NCBI GenBank assembly: GCA_964384375.1
Contig: CAYLLN010000003.1
Span: 1-64,000, forward strand
Direction of reading: 5' to 3'
Origin: CAYLLN01 sp964384375
GTDB taxonomy: Bacteria; Planctomycetota; Planctomycetia; Pirellulales; Pirellulaceae
Length of the DNA stretch: 64,000 bases
How positions within the stretch are numbered: position 1 is the stretch's first letter; every line of letters starts with the position of its first letter. Of this stretch, positions 1-9,716 are shown one piece after another. The notes under the pieces are model-generated. The model was not told the DNA's origin. It was given only the letters and a program-made list of their open reading frames with translations, and did no database searches. Both the position numbers and the translations under genes were made by a program.

Positions 1-1
1 C

Positions 2-550
2 CGGGCTCTCTTTATCTCGCGCCCGCCGCCTGTCCAGCTTTTAGGGTCCACCTCACCCAAAAGGGCGTGCCGCGAGGCATTCATCTACATTCGTCGGTTC
101 GACAAATCTCGCCAACGAACGTGGGTCGTCACCTGTATCGAACTGCTCTCGCCGGAGAACAAACGCCACGGATGGACCGGATGGCGATCATATCAACGGC
201 AGCGAGACCGCCTTCTCGCCGGCGCCGCGAATCTTGTGGAAATCGACTTGCTGCGAGCCGGAAAACGCCGGTCTATGCGTCAGCCTTGGCCAGACAGTCC
301 CTACTACGTGCTCGTGTCGCGCCAGACACGCTACGGGGAGTGTCTCGTTTATCCAAGCTTCGCGACCAAGCCTCTTCCGACAATTCCCATTCACTTGAAC
401 GATGAGGTCGCCGACGTTTCGATCGATCTGCAGTCAATCTTTGACGACGTGCTCACGTATTCGCGCTACGAATCGAGCATGAAATACTACGAACCCATCG
501 ATCCACCGCTAAGCCAGGAAGAGGCAGAACTTCTTCGCCATGCACTTTGA
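2..550 (+). CDS. DUF4058 family protein, C-terminal part (5' end outside window)
   Basis: The reading frame is open from the window edge, so the start is missing. The remaining ~182 residues carry the typical DUF4058 C-terminus: an IELLSPENKR segment, then VEIDLLRAG, then SPYYVLVSR, YGECLVYPSF and IPLPTIPI-like blocks, ending in a PPLSQEEAELL helix. GTG at 236 is an internal Val codon, not a start, because the family-specific sequence continues upstream of it. DUF4058 proteins are uncharacterised and common in cyanobacteria and planctomycetes. The IELLSP and EIDLLR blocks recall a nuclease-like fold, but no activity can be claimed. The next gene starts 12 bp downstream on the same strand. Confidence 0.85.
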   Translation, partial: RALFISRPPPVQLLGSTSPKRACREAFIYIRRFDKSRQRTWVVTCIELLSPENKRHGWTGWRSYQRQRDRLLAGAANLVEIDLLRAGKRRSMRQPWPDSPYYVLVSRQTRYGECLVYPSFATKPLPTIPIHLNDEVADVSIDLQSIFDDVLTYSRYESSMKYYEPIDPPLSQEEAELLRHAL

Positions 551-562
551 ACGGAATCTCCC

Positions 563-1060
563 ATGTCGCTGCAACTCGCCATTCAACAAATCGAATTCGC
601 CCGCGCGTACACACTTTCGCTCGTGGATGCGATCGATGAGGGGCTGTGGTTCACGATGCCGGCGGGCTGCCCGACGCATGTCGCGTGGCAGGTCGGGCAT
701 CTGGCGATGGCCGAATATGGGCTGTGCCTGTATCGGCTCCGCGGGCGGCAAGAGGTCGATCTCTCGCTCATGACCAGCGGCTTTCGGAAGCTCTTTAGCA
801 AGGGGACGGTGCCGGAGGCCGACGCGAGCAAATACCCGTCGCCGGCTGAAATACGGGCGACGCTGGACCGCGTCCACGCGCAGGTACGGATCGAAGCGCC
901 GGGTTTCAACGAGCAGCAACTGGCCGAGCCGGTCGATATGCCGTATGCGGTGCATGCCAACAAACTCGGGGGACTCCTGTTTTGCTCGCACCACGAGATG
1001 ATCCATGCGGGGCAACTGGGTCTCTTACGGCGGCTCTTGGGGCAACAGCCGATCCGCTAG
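563..1060 (+). CDS. DinB-like (DinB_2) four-helix protein
   Basis: 165 residues. The pattern fits the DinB/YfiT superfamily: an N-terminal helix, a conserved VGHLAMAEY block with the first metal-ligand His near residue 52, and a C-terminal HHEMIHAGQLGLLRR block with further ligand histidines. Members are metal-binding four-helix bundles, some acting as thiol transferases; the substrate here is unknown. It starts 12 bp after the DUF4058 gene and may be cotranscribed with it. A second, divergent DinB family member lies in the ECF42 cluster at 46712-47203. Confidence 0.85.
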   Translation: MSLQLAIQQIEFARAYTLSLVDAIDEGLWFTMPAGCPTHVAWQVGHLAMAEYGLCLYRLRGRQEVDLSLMTSGFRKLFSKGTVPEADASKYPSPAEIRATLDRVHAQVRIEAPGFNEQQLAEPVDMPYAVHANKLGGLLFCSHHEMIHAGQLGLLRRLLGQQPIR

Positions 1061-1149
1061 CAGCCTCGACGGTCGGTGGCGGGAAGGTTGACCTTTCACG
1101 AATGCGGCCCGTTGTGGCATAGTCTCCGCAAGTGGAAAGCGGAGGCCTC

Positions 1150-1932
1150 ATGGCGAATCGGAAGCAAGTCGGCAGGTGGTGGCTGCTCCTCGCGGGCGTG
1201 GCAATTGCCATCGCGCTCGCAGTCGGGTTGCAAGTGGTGGTTCGCCGGAACGTAGTTCGACATGCGCAAGCGACCGCGGCCGAGGCGATTGCCTCGTTGC
1301 CCCAGCGGGCGGCTGCGGCGAAGGTCCGCGAGCTACTCGCGCTCGATGCCGAAGCGATCGGCACGATCGTCCCGCTGCTGGCCGACAATCGCGATGCGGT
1401 GGCCGATGCGGCACGCGACGCGATTGCGGACTTGCTGACGCGCTGGGAACCGCTCGCGCCGACGCAGTCCTCGCCCAAAGTCGAACGGCTGGCGCGAGAA
1501 CTTGCCGCAATTGCGCCGCACGTACCCGCCTCGCGGCGGCAGGAACTGCATGATCTTGTGGCGCGCGTGTTGGTGTGGCCCGTTGATGCCGACAGTGCGA
1601 ACGCGCCGCAAGTGCTGGCCGATTGCGAGTCTGTCCTTCGCTTGCCGCTGCTCGAAGGGGACGATGTGCGGGTTGCAGCGCTGCCAGCCACTGAGCCAAG
1701 TTCTGAGCCGGCGATTGTCCCGCAAAAGCCGGCCGAAATTGCAGTGCCGATGCCGACGAGTCTTCCGCCACCAGCATCGCCACCGACACTCGTCGAAGTG
1801 CCACTGTCACCCGAACCGCCGCCGTTCTATGGGCAGCCAATCGAACCGGAGCGGCTGATCGATGCCTCGCGCGAGCGGGCCGAAGAGCCGCGGCAGATTC
1901 GCCCACCCAAGGCGATCAAGATCGACGGATAA
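1150..1932 (+). CDS. Membrane-anchored hypothetical protein with HEAT-like segment and Pro-rich tail
   Basis: I chose ATG at 1150 because GGAGG lies at 1141-1145; an in-frame GTG at 1132 would put that site inside the gene. The ~260 residue product begins with a short basic stretch and one membrane helix (about residues 10-32). An Ala/Leu-rich helical region resembling HEAT repeats follows (about 40-180), then a Pro-rich tail (about 185-240) and a basic C-terminus. The topology suggests a periplasmic anchored protein. I do not recognise a family and no catalytic motif is visible. It converges on the SH3-like gene, with an 18 bp gap. Confidence 0.7.
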   Translation: MANRKQVGRWWLLLAGVAIAIALAVGLQVVVRRNVVRHAQATAAEAIASLPQRAAAAKVRELLALDAEAIGTIVPLLADNRDAVADAARDAIADLLTRWEPLAPTQSSPKVERLARELAAIAPHVPASRRQELHDLVARVLVWPVDADSANAPQVLADCESVLRLPLLEGDDVRVAALPATEPSSEPAIVPQKPAEIAVPMPTSLPPPASPPTLVEVPLSPEPPPFYGQPIEPERLIDASRERAEEPRQIRPPKAIKIDG

Positions 1933-1950
1933 GCGAGAGCCACGAGCGAG

Positions 1951-3465
1951 TCACCGCACCACCCGCTCCAGGTCGATCACGCGCTCGGCCGTCACGTGCG
2001 GCGTCTTCAGCGTCTCGATGTAGCCGCGGCGGCCGTAGAGGCCCACCTGCTTGTTGACGTACCGTCCCAGGTTCATCCCCGGTGACGGCGAGACAAAGCA
2101 GAGCGGCTTCCCCTCCTCATCGACGACGGCGTAAGGGGCGGTCGGTTTGCTCTTCGAGATGACCGGCTTCAGCCAACCGCGCGCGTCGTACCGCGGATCG
2201 GCGAGCGAACCGGCCGCCGGCTCCCGCGTGCTGCCGGCGGTCGTGCCGATCGGGCCGATGTCGGCCGCGTCGAACGTCGTTTCAAATTGCTTGATCTTGT
2301 CGAGCAAGAGCCGAGCCCGGCCGCGTTCGACCGGATCGCTCCCACTTTCGACCGCTGCTTCCACCTTTTGCCGCAAACCGGCCAGATTCCACATCGAGCG
2401 ATCCTGTGAAAGCATCAGCGACAGCTCCAATTCCCACGCTTCGAGTTGGCTCGCAGAACTGCTCGCCGGCTGGTTCGTCCGAGTGGGACTAGTTAAGGCA
2501 TGGCTGGCGACCTCGCCCGCTCGTGCGTCGGCAATTCGCGGCATCGCGTCCAGTCGCGGCGCTACCGCGGTTGACCGTGAACTGGGGCGCGTGCTCGACC
2601 CGGTGAACTGGTTGCTCGGCACGGGCACCGTCTGCAGCGGCTCGCTCCCGCGGCGCTTGCGTGGCACAAAGCCGTCCGGCGAAAGCGAGCGGTTGCTCGG
2701 GCTTTCCGCCGCCGACTTGAACTGAGCCAGTTCCACTCCGTAGTTCCCACCAGACTGGGCCAACCCTTCCAAATCCTGCCGCACGCGGGCCAGCTTGCTG
2801 CGGACTTCGTCGATGTCGCGCAGGGCAATCGCATCGGCCGAGGCGCGGAACTTCCGCGGCTCTTCCGTCAGAGCCGCCGGCACTACCGCTACGTCCTCCG
2901 CGAGTTCTTCCGTCGCTGGAGTCAGTTCATCCGCATCGACTGCCGCCGGTTCCGGCTCCGGCTCGATCTTTTCCCGGCTCACATCGCGGCTATGGACATA
3001 ACGAAACTCGCCGGCGGGGGGCGCGATCTTTAGCCACTTCACCATCTTCCCTTCGTCGCCGGCGATCGCCTTCTCACCGATGATTTCGACGAGCTCCCCA
3101 GCCTTGAGCGTGATCTGCTGCTTGTGCTCTTCGACGTGCTCGATCCACGTGCCGATCCACGACTGAGCTTCCACCCGCACCTTGCCCACGCCGTCGTCGA
3201 TGATCTCGACCTGCTCGGCCGGAATCCAACTGAAGCTCCCTTCGGGCGGGCGGATGGCGAGCCAACCGGCATCGTCTTCGCGATAGACCTCGACCGCGGT
3301 GCCACGCTCCAGATGGTCGGTCACATAGAACCGGCGACCTGCTCCGCTCGTCACCTCGGCCCTATCGGCAGCGATATAGCCCGTGAAGGGAAACTCGGCC
3401 GCAGCAAGCGGAACAACCGCGATAAGTGGCATTAGAGCCAGGACAGCGATCAAGCATCGGCGCAT
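1951..3465 (-). CDS. Exported SH3-like (SH3b) domain protein
   Basis: The start is the ATG ahead of MRRCLIAVLALMPLIAVV; a longer reading would add residues before the obvious signal peptide. After cleavage near AAAEFPF, two SH3-like repeats are visible: one with AEVTSGAGRRFYVTDHLERG and GWLAIRPPEGSFSWIP, the second with VEAQSWIGTW and WLKIAPPAGEFRYVHS. A long low-complexity, Ser/Arg-rich middle follows, then a C-terminal region ending with a small globular segment (GKPLCFVSPSPGMNLGRYVNKQVG). SH3b repeats usually bind peptidoglycan or peptides in the cell envelope. The overall role is unknown; the architecture is typical of planctomycete secreted proteins. Confidence 0.75.
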   Translation of the reverse strand: MRRCLIAVLALMPLIAVVPLAAAEFPFTGYIAADRAEVTSGAGRRFYVTDHLERGTAVEVYREDDAGWLAIRPPEGSFSWIPAEQVEIIDDGVGKVRVEAQSWIGTWIEHVEEHKQQITLKAGELVEIIGEKAIAGDEGKMVKWLKIAPPAGEFRYVHSRDVSREKIEPEPEPAAVDADELTPATEELAEDVAVVPAALTEEPRKFRASADAIALRDIDEVRSKLARVRQDLEGLAQSGGNYGVELAQFKSAAESPSNRSLSPDGFVPRKRRGSEPLQTVPVPSNQFTGSSTRPSSRSTAVAPRLDAMPRIADARAGEVASHALTSPTRTNQPASSSASQLEAWELELSLMLSQDRSMWNLAGLRQKVEAAVESGSDPVERGRARLLLDKIKQFETTFDAADIGPIGTTAGSTREPAAGSLADPRYDARGWLKPVISKSKPTAPYAVVDEEGKPLCFVSPSPGMNLGRYVNKQVGLYGRRGYIETLKTPHVTAERVIDLERVVR

Positions 3466-3588
3466 AGTAGCCCCGCAATCGCCCCCACTCGGTAGAACCA
3501 CCCAAGGCTGCGGGTTGTAGTCAAAGCGGACTTCCGGCTCAAGAGAGATGAGTTAAGTGCAACGTCGGGCCGCTAGCAGGATGGCAAG

Positions 3589-3770
3589 GTCCAGGGTTCA
3601 GGGTTCGGGGTTCAGGAAGGAAACTGCGGTTGGGCGAGGGTCTCCAGACCCGGCCCTCCGCCAGACCTTCGGTCTCCCGTTTCGGCGAGGTCAGAGACCT
3701 GCGCCGAACAACTCCCACCTCCCGCCCCCTGCCTTCTGTTGTCTCCTGTCTCCTGACCCCTGTCTCCTGG
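3589..3770. repeat. Degenerate heptamer repeats and hairpin in the SH3 protein-rsfS gap
   Basis: The 380 bp between the SH3-like gene and rsfS holds no gene I can support. It contains imperfect GGGTTCA heptamers at 3592-3616, an imperfect palindromic block (GGGTCTCCAGACCC, then AGACCTTCGGTCT) at 3638-3705, and TGTCTCC/TGACCCC heptamers at 3738-3769. The same heptamer style recurs at 11866, 13065, 35989, 42700, 47239 and 47731. Confidence 0.7.
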
Positions 3771-3845
3771 ATCGCGAACCCCCGCGCAGACTTTCCCCTC
3801 CCTCCTGAATAGAATGAAAGTGTCTTCTCTATTTCGCTGTCTCAC

Positions 3846-4247
3846 ATGAAAGGAACCCTAGTGGCAACAGCCCTCAGCCAGCCGGTCGTGCGGACCAGTC
3901 CTGAGCGGAGCTTCGAATTAGCCCGGGCGGCAGCCCGCGAAGCCGAGGACAACCGCGGTCAAAACGTCGTGGTGCTGGACATGCGGGATCAAACGTCGAT
4001 CTTCGATTTCTTCGTCCTCGCCACGGGCACGAGCAACCGCCAGCTCCGGGCGATCAGCGACGGGATCGACGACGTGCTGCAAAAGCAGTTCGGCCACCAG
4101 CGGCTCAGCCGCGAAGGGTACGAAGACAGCCACTGGATTCTGCTCGACTACGGCTCGATCGTCGTCCACCTCTTCGACGAAACCACGCGCGACTACTACC
4201 GGCTGGAAGACCTCTGGGCCGGCGCGACGCCGGTGGAGTGGAAGTAA
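3846..4247 (+). CDS. rsfS: Ribosomal silencing factor RsfS (YbeB/iojap)
   Basis: 133 residues, a normal length for the family. Diagnostic blocks are present: VVVLDMRDQTSIFDFFVLATGTSNRQ, then the EGYEDSHWILLDYGSIVVHLF core, and the C-terminal YYRLEDLW. RsfS binds ribosomal protein L14 (uL14) on the large subunit and blocks subunit joining, lowering translation in starvation. It is often near nadD/obgE, but here it stands alone, with the SH3-like gene diverging upstream and a membrane pair downstream. ATG at 3846 is the assigned start; a GTG 18 bp later (3864) is possible, and the first ~20 residues are not conserved. Confidence 0.95.
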   Translation: MKGTLVATALSQPVVRTSPERSFELARAAAREAEDNRGQNVVVLDMRDQTSIFDFFVLATGTSNRQLRAISDGIDDVLQKQFGHQRLSREGYEDSHWILLDYGSIVVHLFDETTRDYYRLEDLWAGATPVEWK

Positions 4248-4255
4248 ATCCGTGG

Positions 4256-4311
4256 GGCAGGCGTACGCCTGCCACGTTTCGTAGGACAGGCGAGCGGGAG
4301 GCGTCAGCCTC
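4256..4311. repeat. Palindromic repeats after rsfS
   Basis: A perfect 18-bp palindrome (GGCAGGCGTACGCCTGCC) spans 4256-4273. It is followed by a GTAG-headed element with a GAGGC-gtca-GCCTC hairpin. The GGCGAGCGGGAGGCGTCAG text at 4289-4307 recurs in altered form at 43729-43752 and inverted at 43786-43810, so this is a dispersed family. It could also act as the rsfS terminator, although no T-run follows. Confidence 0.6.
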
Positions 4312-4344
4312 TCGATGACTTTCCATCAACGAGCGATCCCGGCC

Positions 4345-4809
4345 ATGGACACCAGACTGGCGCGTGCAGTGGTGATCGCCGGTGTCCTGTCTGGACTGTT
4401 ATTGGCGTCCGCAGCTCAAGCGGGAATGCCCGCCCCTCTGCCCAGCGATTGGACGCAAGACTCGACGCCTTCCTGGGCGCCGCACGATTCGGCTCGTTCG
4501 TCCATGGTCGGACCCTATCTGCAAGGCATTTCGTTCTTCGTTGTGGGCCTTCTCCTGTGCGCCTGGGCCGTCAAAGGTCTGTGGTATGTACTGCGAAGGG
4601 ATCTGACCTGGTTGCCCGCGCTAAGCTACGGTCGATCGCTAAGTCTCGTCATTCTGTGGGGCCTGTTGTTCGTCGTCGTGCTAACAATGATTTCGGGCGC
4701 GCGGGAGTTGATGACACCCGGTGCGTGGCAAAAGAAAGGCTGGACCTACGAGCTGGCTGATCCTCGGCCTGTGCAGCGGGATGCGCTAGTTGAAAAAGCG
4801 GACAATTAG
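4345..4809 (+). CDS. Exported membrane protein, hypothetical
   Basis: I prefer ATG at 4345 over the in-frame ATG at 4315 because it places a clean signal peptide at the N-terminus, with an AQA-G cleavage site about residue 25. The mature part is short. It has a luminal segment rich in Pro/Ser/Trp, a membrane helix (ISFFVVGLLLCAWAVKGLW), a cytoplasmic loop, and a second helix (SLVILWGLLFVVVLTMI) followed by ARELMTPGAWQKKGW. I do not recognise a family. The next gene starts 2 bp after its stop, so the two are probably translated from one message and may function together. Confidence 0.65.
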   Translation: MDTRLARAVVIAGVLSGLLLASAAQAGMPAPLPSDWTQDSTPSWAPHDSARSSMVGPYLQGISFFVVGLLLCAWAVKGLWYVLRRDLTWLPALSYGRSLSLVILWGLLFVVVLTMISGARELMTPGAWQKKGWTYELADPRPVQRDALVEKADN

Positions 4810-4811
4810 CT

Positions 4812-5921
4812 ATGGCATCGGCTTCCTTCCGAGACTGGTGGATCTGGCTCTTCTTGCTGCTGGGAGCCATTGCCGCCTTTATCTGGTTTGGTCCGGCTGC
4901 GGAGCATCTTTTTCTCGGCTGGATTTACTTTCCCGTGCGAGTCTTGCCGCAGGTCACGGTCGATGTTCCCGCGGCAGTCATTGGTAGTATCAGCCTTGCC
5001 GGATTCATTTTCGGCGTCCATTTCACCGTGCGATGGTGGCTCCGCGCAACCGCGTCGGCCAATGAAGTGCGGCCTTGGTCGTGGCGATCGTCCTTTGCGC
5101 TTTCCATGTTGACTCTGCTCCTCTTTGCCGCAGGAACAGCGATGGTGGGAGCGACGCACCAATTGGTGTGGTTGATTCAGGGCCGTGCCAACACGTCATC
5201 GAATTCGGTAGAGCCGGTACAGGGGATCCTCGAGACAGCGCGAGAAAGTTCGCGGAGGGCAAGCGTCGGGAACAATTTGAAACAGCTGGGGCTCGGAGCG
5301 GCCAACTTTGCGGACTGCTACCGAAGTCTGCCGCCGGGAGGCACGAAAGGAGCGGATGGAGAACTCATGCACGGCTGGGCTTCGTATCTGATGCCGTTCA
5401 CGAGTTCTACGGCCGATCTGGACTTTTCCATTCCCTGGAACAAACCTCCCAATGCTCGCTATTTTCAATGCAATCTGTCCATGTTCGTGAATCCTTCGAT
5501 TCCCGGACCCTATTTCGATCCCGAAGGATTCGGTTATGCCCACGTAGCCGGCAATGTCCGTGTGCTGCCGATCGTTCAGGTTGAGTTGGAGCCTGGACAG
5601 GGAAATATTGATTCAACCGCATCCGTCAAACAACTCAAGGATCGAGGTGAGTTGCTGACTCAAGCGGAGATGACTGACGGAGCGAGCAAGACGATTCTGT
5701 TCGGCACGGTCGCCAAAAATTTCAAGCCTTGGGGACATCCCGCGAACGTTCGCGATCCGGCGACCGGCATCGGCAAATCGCCGGATGGGTTTGCAGGGCC
5801 GCCAACCTGGGGCGGCGCAATGTTCGTGATGGGTGATTGCTCAGTGCGCTTTATGAGCGACAAGACCGACCCGCGCGTCATGCAGCAGCTTGCAACTCCT
5901 GCTGGCGGCAACGCTGAATGA
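4812..5921 (+). CDS. Multi-TM protein with degenerate DUF1559 (prepilin-like) domain
   Basis: 369 residues. The first ~125 contain three membrane helices (around residues 10-30, 52-75 and 95-120), not the single methylated helix of normal DUF1559 proteins. A DUF1559 domain then begins with NNLKQLGLGAANF and LPPGGTKGADG, includes MTDGASKTILFGT, and ends with FVMGDCSVRFMSD. The last is the usual DGSVRF turn, here GDCSVRF, and the His of the H-X9-DG signature is not visible. DUF1559 domains are expanded in planctomycetes, and most are pseudopilin-like. This one is anchored differently and pairs with the small membrane gene just upstream. Confidence 0.75.
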   Translation: MASASFRDWWIWLFLLLGAIAAFIWFGPAAEHLFLGWIYFPVRVLPQVTVDVPAAVIGSISLAGFIFGVHFTVRWWLRATASANEVRPWSWRSSFALSMLTLLLFAAGTAMVGATHQLVWLIQGRANTSSNSVEPVQGILETARESSRRASVGNNLKQLGLGAANFADCYRSLPPGGTKGADGELMHGWASYLMPFTSSTADLDFSIPWNKPPNARYFQCNLSMFVNPSIPGPYFDPEGFGYAHVAGNVRVLPIVQVELEPGQGNIDSTASVKQLKDRGELLTQAEMTDGASKTILFGTVAKNFKPWGHPANVRDPATGIGKSPDGFAGPPTWGGAMFVMGDCSVRFMSDKTDPRVMQQLATPAGGNAE

Positions 5922-6053
5922 GACATGATGGTGTGGTTCTTCCCCTCGCTACTTCCATAAGCGAATGCACTCGCCCGCGCCGTCGGCTAAGATAAACGCC
6001 GTCGTCCCACCCCAGGTTTCGCCCGGCAGGCGGAACCTACTTAGGAGCCCGCC

Positions 6054-6938
<885 letters not shown>

Positions 6939-6983
6939 CAGTTCTTCTCGCGAACAAGTGGGCGGACTGGAAGTTGCCGCCGG

Positions 6984-7008
6984 ATTGTCGCCTTTCGCGG
7001 AGCGAAAG
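6984..7008. repeat. Degenerate copy of the 108-bp element core
   Basis: The text ATTGTCGCCTTTCGCGGAGC and its following GAAAG matches the core of the 108-bp palindromic elements at 10546 and 39657 (TTGTCGCCTTTCGC, with the GCGGAGCGAAAG palindrome half). The outer arms are not preserved, apart from GTGGGCGGACTGGAA at 6958-6972. It lies in the 270-bp gap before the ABC ATPase, which holds no supported gene. Confidence 0.45.
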
Positions 7009-7208
7009 CCGACATTCTCTCAACCTGCCTCAGAGCCGCTGCGGAACCCGCCTAACTTGACACTTTCGGAGCCGCCCGATATTCTTCTTTTGGCTTGGCG
7101 CGCGAGTGCTAAGTCGTGTCGGTACAATTATTTCGAGCCACCAACAGCGCGAGCTGCTCGAAAGGGTAGAACGCGTTTTTTTGTTGCTTCGCCGGAAAGG
7201 CCCAAGGC

Positions 7209-8273
7209 ATGGCCGGCATCGTAATCCAAGGCCTGTCCAAGGTTTACGGCGAAGGAGCGAGGGCGCTCGAAAGCCTGGATTTAGAAGTTGGCGAGGGGGA
7301 GTTACTGGTCGTGGTCGGCCCGAGTGGTTCGGGCAAGACGACGCTCCTGCGACTCGTGGCGGGACTCGATCGGCCGACGGCGGGAAGCATCCGCCTCGCG
7401 GATCGCGACCTGACCGGCGTGCCGCCGCAGCGGCGCGACGTGGCCCTCGTGTTCCAAAGCCTGGCGCTGTACGGACATTTGACAGTCGAACAAAACTTGG
7501 CATTCGCCTTGAATGCCAACACTGTTGGAGGATGGTTCCGCCGGAGTGCGGCAAGTGATGAAGCGACAGCGCGGATCAGCCAAACTGCGAAGCTTTTGCG
7601 GATCGAGCACTTGCTCGGTCGCAGACCGACGGAACTGTCGGGCGGAGAGCAGCAGCGGGTGGCCCTTGGGCGAGCAATCGTCCGCGAGCCAAAAGCTCTG
7701 CTCCTCGACGAGCCGCTTTCGAGCCTCGACTTGCCGACGCGACGCGGTTTGCGAAGAGAACTGAAAGACCTGCAACGACGCCTGAATGTGCCGACGATTT
7801 ACGTCACGCACGATCAAGCCGAGGCGCTGGCCTTGGGAGACCGAATTGCGGTGCTCGACCGCGGACGCCTGGTCCAGGTCGGAACGCCGAAAGAAATATA
7901 CGAGCGGCCAAAGACGCGGTTTGTCGCCGAGTTCTTTGGGCCGCAGGGGATGAATTGGATCGAAGGAGTATTGCTCGAAAAACTGATCGACAAGTTGAAG
8001 CTACCGCCCAAAGGAGCTGTGGCAGGCATTCGACCCGAACACCTTGGCGTGGCAGTCACGGATCAGTCCGGCGGCTGCTCTGGTCAGGTGCAGGCAGTTG
8101 AAAACCTTGGCGAGTCGATCTACGTGCAAGTACGACTCGATAGCATTAGTAACCAACTAACGATACGACTTCCCAATCATACGACTTCCCTGCCGGCAAC
8201 CGGCGACAGCATTGGTATTCAGATTGATCCGAAACAACTTCACTGGTTTGACGCCGCCGGCAACCGACTTTGA
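7209..8273 (+). CDS. ABC transporter ATP-binding protein, MalK/UgpC (CUT1)-like
   Basis: 354 residues. Walker A GPSGSGKTT is at 37-45, the Q-loop is in VALVFQSLALYGHLTVEQN, the signature is LSGGEQQRVALGRA, Walker B is KALLLDEPLSSLD, and the H-loop is in YVTHDQAEALALGDRI. After about residue 235 comes a TOBE-type C-terminal domain (GIRPEHLGVAV, ENLGESIYVQV), as in ATPases that energise sugar importers. There is no permease or binding protein next to it, so it probably serves one or more transporters encoded elsewhere. An ~18-residue segment after VEQNLAFAL (NANTVGGWFRRSAASDEA) seems longer than usual. Confidence 0.93.
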   Translation: MAGIVIQGLSKVYGEGARALESLDLEVGEGELLVVVGPSGSGKTTLLRLVAGLDRPTAGSIRLADRDLTGVPPQRRDVALVFQSLALYGHLTVEQNLAFALNANTVGGWFRRSAASDEATARISQTAKLLRIEHLLGRRPTELSGGEQQRVALGRAIVREPKALLLDEPLSSLDLPTRRGLRRELKDLQRRLNVPTIYVTHDQAEALALGDRIAVLDRGRLVQVGTPKEIYERPKTRFVAEFFGPQGMNWIEGVLLEKLIDKLKLPPKGAVAGIRPEHLGVAVTDQSGGCSGQVQAVENLGESIYVQVRLDSISNQLTIRLPNHTTSLPATGDSIGIQIDPKQLHWFDAAGNRL

Positions 8274-8378
8274 CCCTTGAAATTGGAACCTTGAACTGAA
8301 ACCTCTCCGCGGCAACCGGTCGCGGCTTTATATAAACACGATCCCTGTTTTGCCCGCTCCCCGCCCGAGGGCCCGACC

Positions 8379-9716
8379 ATGAATCCTGCTGACATGCTTC
8401 GCATCGTTGATTCTCTCCACCGCGAGAAGAACATCGAGAAGGAAATCGTCTTTGAGGCGATCGAGGCTGCGCTGGTGACTGCCGCGAAGAAGCACTATGG
8501 CGAAACCGCGGAGATCACCGTCACGATCAATCGCGAGACGGGCGAGCTTTCCGGCACGCACAACGGCGAGGTGATGGACTCGGCCGAAATCAGCGGCCGC
8601 ATCGGGGCCCAGACCGCCAAGCAGGTGATCATCCAGAAAATCCGCGAGGCCGAACGGGACTCGCTCCTGGGTGAATACGGCGAGCAGATCGGTCAACTCA
8701 TCAACGGCGTCATTACCCGCAGCGAAGGGGGAGCGACGATCGTCTCGCTCGGCACGATGGAGGCGATCCTGCCCCGCAGCGAGCAGATTCCGGGCGAAAC
8801 GCACCATCCTAACGAACGCGTCCGAGCGATCGTCTTCGAGGTCAAGCCGCAAGGGAGCCGCGTCAAGGTCGTCCTCAGCCGCACGCGGCCGCAGTTCGTG
8901 CAGCGGCTCTTCGAGCAGGAGATTCCTGAAATCGCCGACGGCGTGATCATGGTCAATGCCATCGCCCGCGAGCCCGGCCACCGGAGCAAGGTGGCGGTCA
9001 GCTCCAGCGATCAACGGGTCGATTGTGTGGGGGCCTGCGTCGGCGTCCGTGGCAACCGGATCAAAAACATCGTCGATGAGCTCGGCGGCGAGCGGATCGA
9101 CATTGTCCGTTTCAACGACGATCCCGAAACGCTGATTCGCGCGTCGCTGCAGCCGGCGGAAGTCGATCAGGTGCTTTTGTGCGACATGATCGGCCGCGCG
9201 ATCGTCCTCGTGCGCGAGGATCAGCTTTCGCTTGCCATCGGCCGCAAGGGGCAGAATGTCCGCCTGGCCAGCAAGCTTTGCGGCTGGGACATCGAGATCA
9301 TGACCAACGACGAGCTGGAGGAGCAGATTGACCGTGCGGTCGCCGGCTTCTCGCAGATCGAGGGGATGACCGAGGAACTGGCTCAGCGGCTCGTCGAGCA
9401 GGGGTACCTGTCGTACGACGACCTGTCGGTGATCGAACCCGACGCTCTGATGGAAATGGGCGGGCTGACCGAAGAGCAGGTTGATGTGATCACGAATCAG
9501 GCCGAGGAGCTCGCTGCGAAGGCCGAGAAGGCTGCCGACGAGGAAAAACGCCGCAAGAAGGAAGAAGAAGCAGCCGCGGCCAATGCTCCGCCGGCTGCGG
9601 CACCTGCTGCCTTGCCTGCGCCGACCGCAGCAGAAACGCCGCCGGTCGAAGCACCTGCGGCTACTCCCCCTGCCGCCGAAGCAGAACAGACGCCACCGTC
9701 CACGCCGCCAGCATAA
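8379..9716 (+). CDS. nusA: Transcription termination/antitermination factor NusA
   Basis: 445 residues. The N-terminal polymerase-binding domain (MNPADMLRIVDSLHREKNI) is followed by S1 (INGVITRSEGGATIVSLG), KH1 (GVIMVNAIAREPGHRSKVAV with VGVRGNRIKNIVDELGGERIDI) and KH2 (LVREDQLSLAIGRKGQNVRLA). After the KH2 domain one helix-hairpin-helix unit (MTEELAQRLVEQGYLSYDDL) is present, then a Lys/Glu-rich helix and an Ala/Pro-rich tail. NusA binds RNA polymerase and modulates pausing, termination and antitermination. It is usually followed by infB, but here it converges on rsmE and overlaps it by 56 bp. A conserved rimP is also not adjacent. Confidence 0.97.
   Translation: MNPADMLRIVDSLHREKNIEKEIVFEAIEAALVTAAKKHYGETAEITVTINRETGELSGTHNGEVMDSAEISGRIGAQTAKQVIIQKIREAERDSLLGEYGEQIGQLINGVITRSEGGATIVSLGTMEAILPRSEQIPGETHHPNERVRAIVFEVKPQGSRVKVVLSRTRPQFVQRLFEQEIPEIADGVIMVNAIAREPGHRSKVAVSSSDQRVDCVGACVGVRGNRIKNIVDELGGERIDIVRFNDDPETLIRASLQPAEVDQVLLCDMIGRAIVLVREDQLSLAIGRKGQNVRLASKLCGWDIEIMTNDELEEQIDRAVAGFSQIEGMTEELAQRLVEQGYLSYDDLSVIEPDALMEMGGLTEEQVDVITNQAEELAAKAEKAADEEKRRKKEEEAAAANAPPAAAPAALPAPTAAETPPVEAPAATPPAAEAEQTPPSTPPA

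Noticed and set aside
3589..3616. Telomere-like TTCAGGG repeats
   Set aside because: Similar in look, but the arrays are internal, degenerate, use many different words and occur in both orientations; they are better seen as one style of heptamer repeat.
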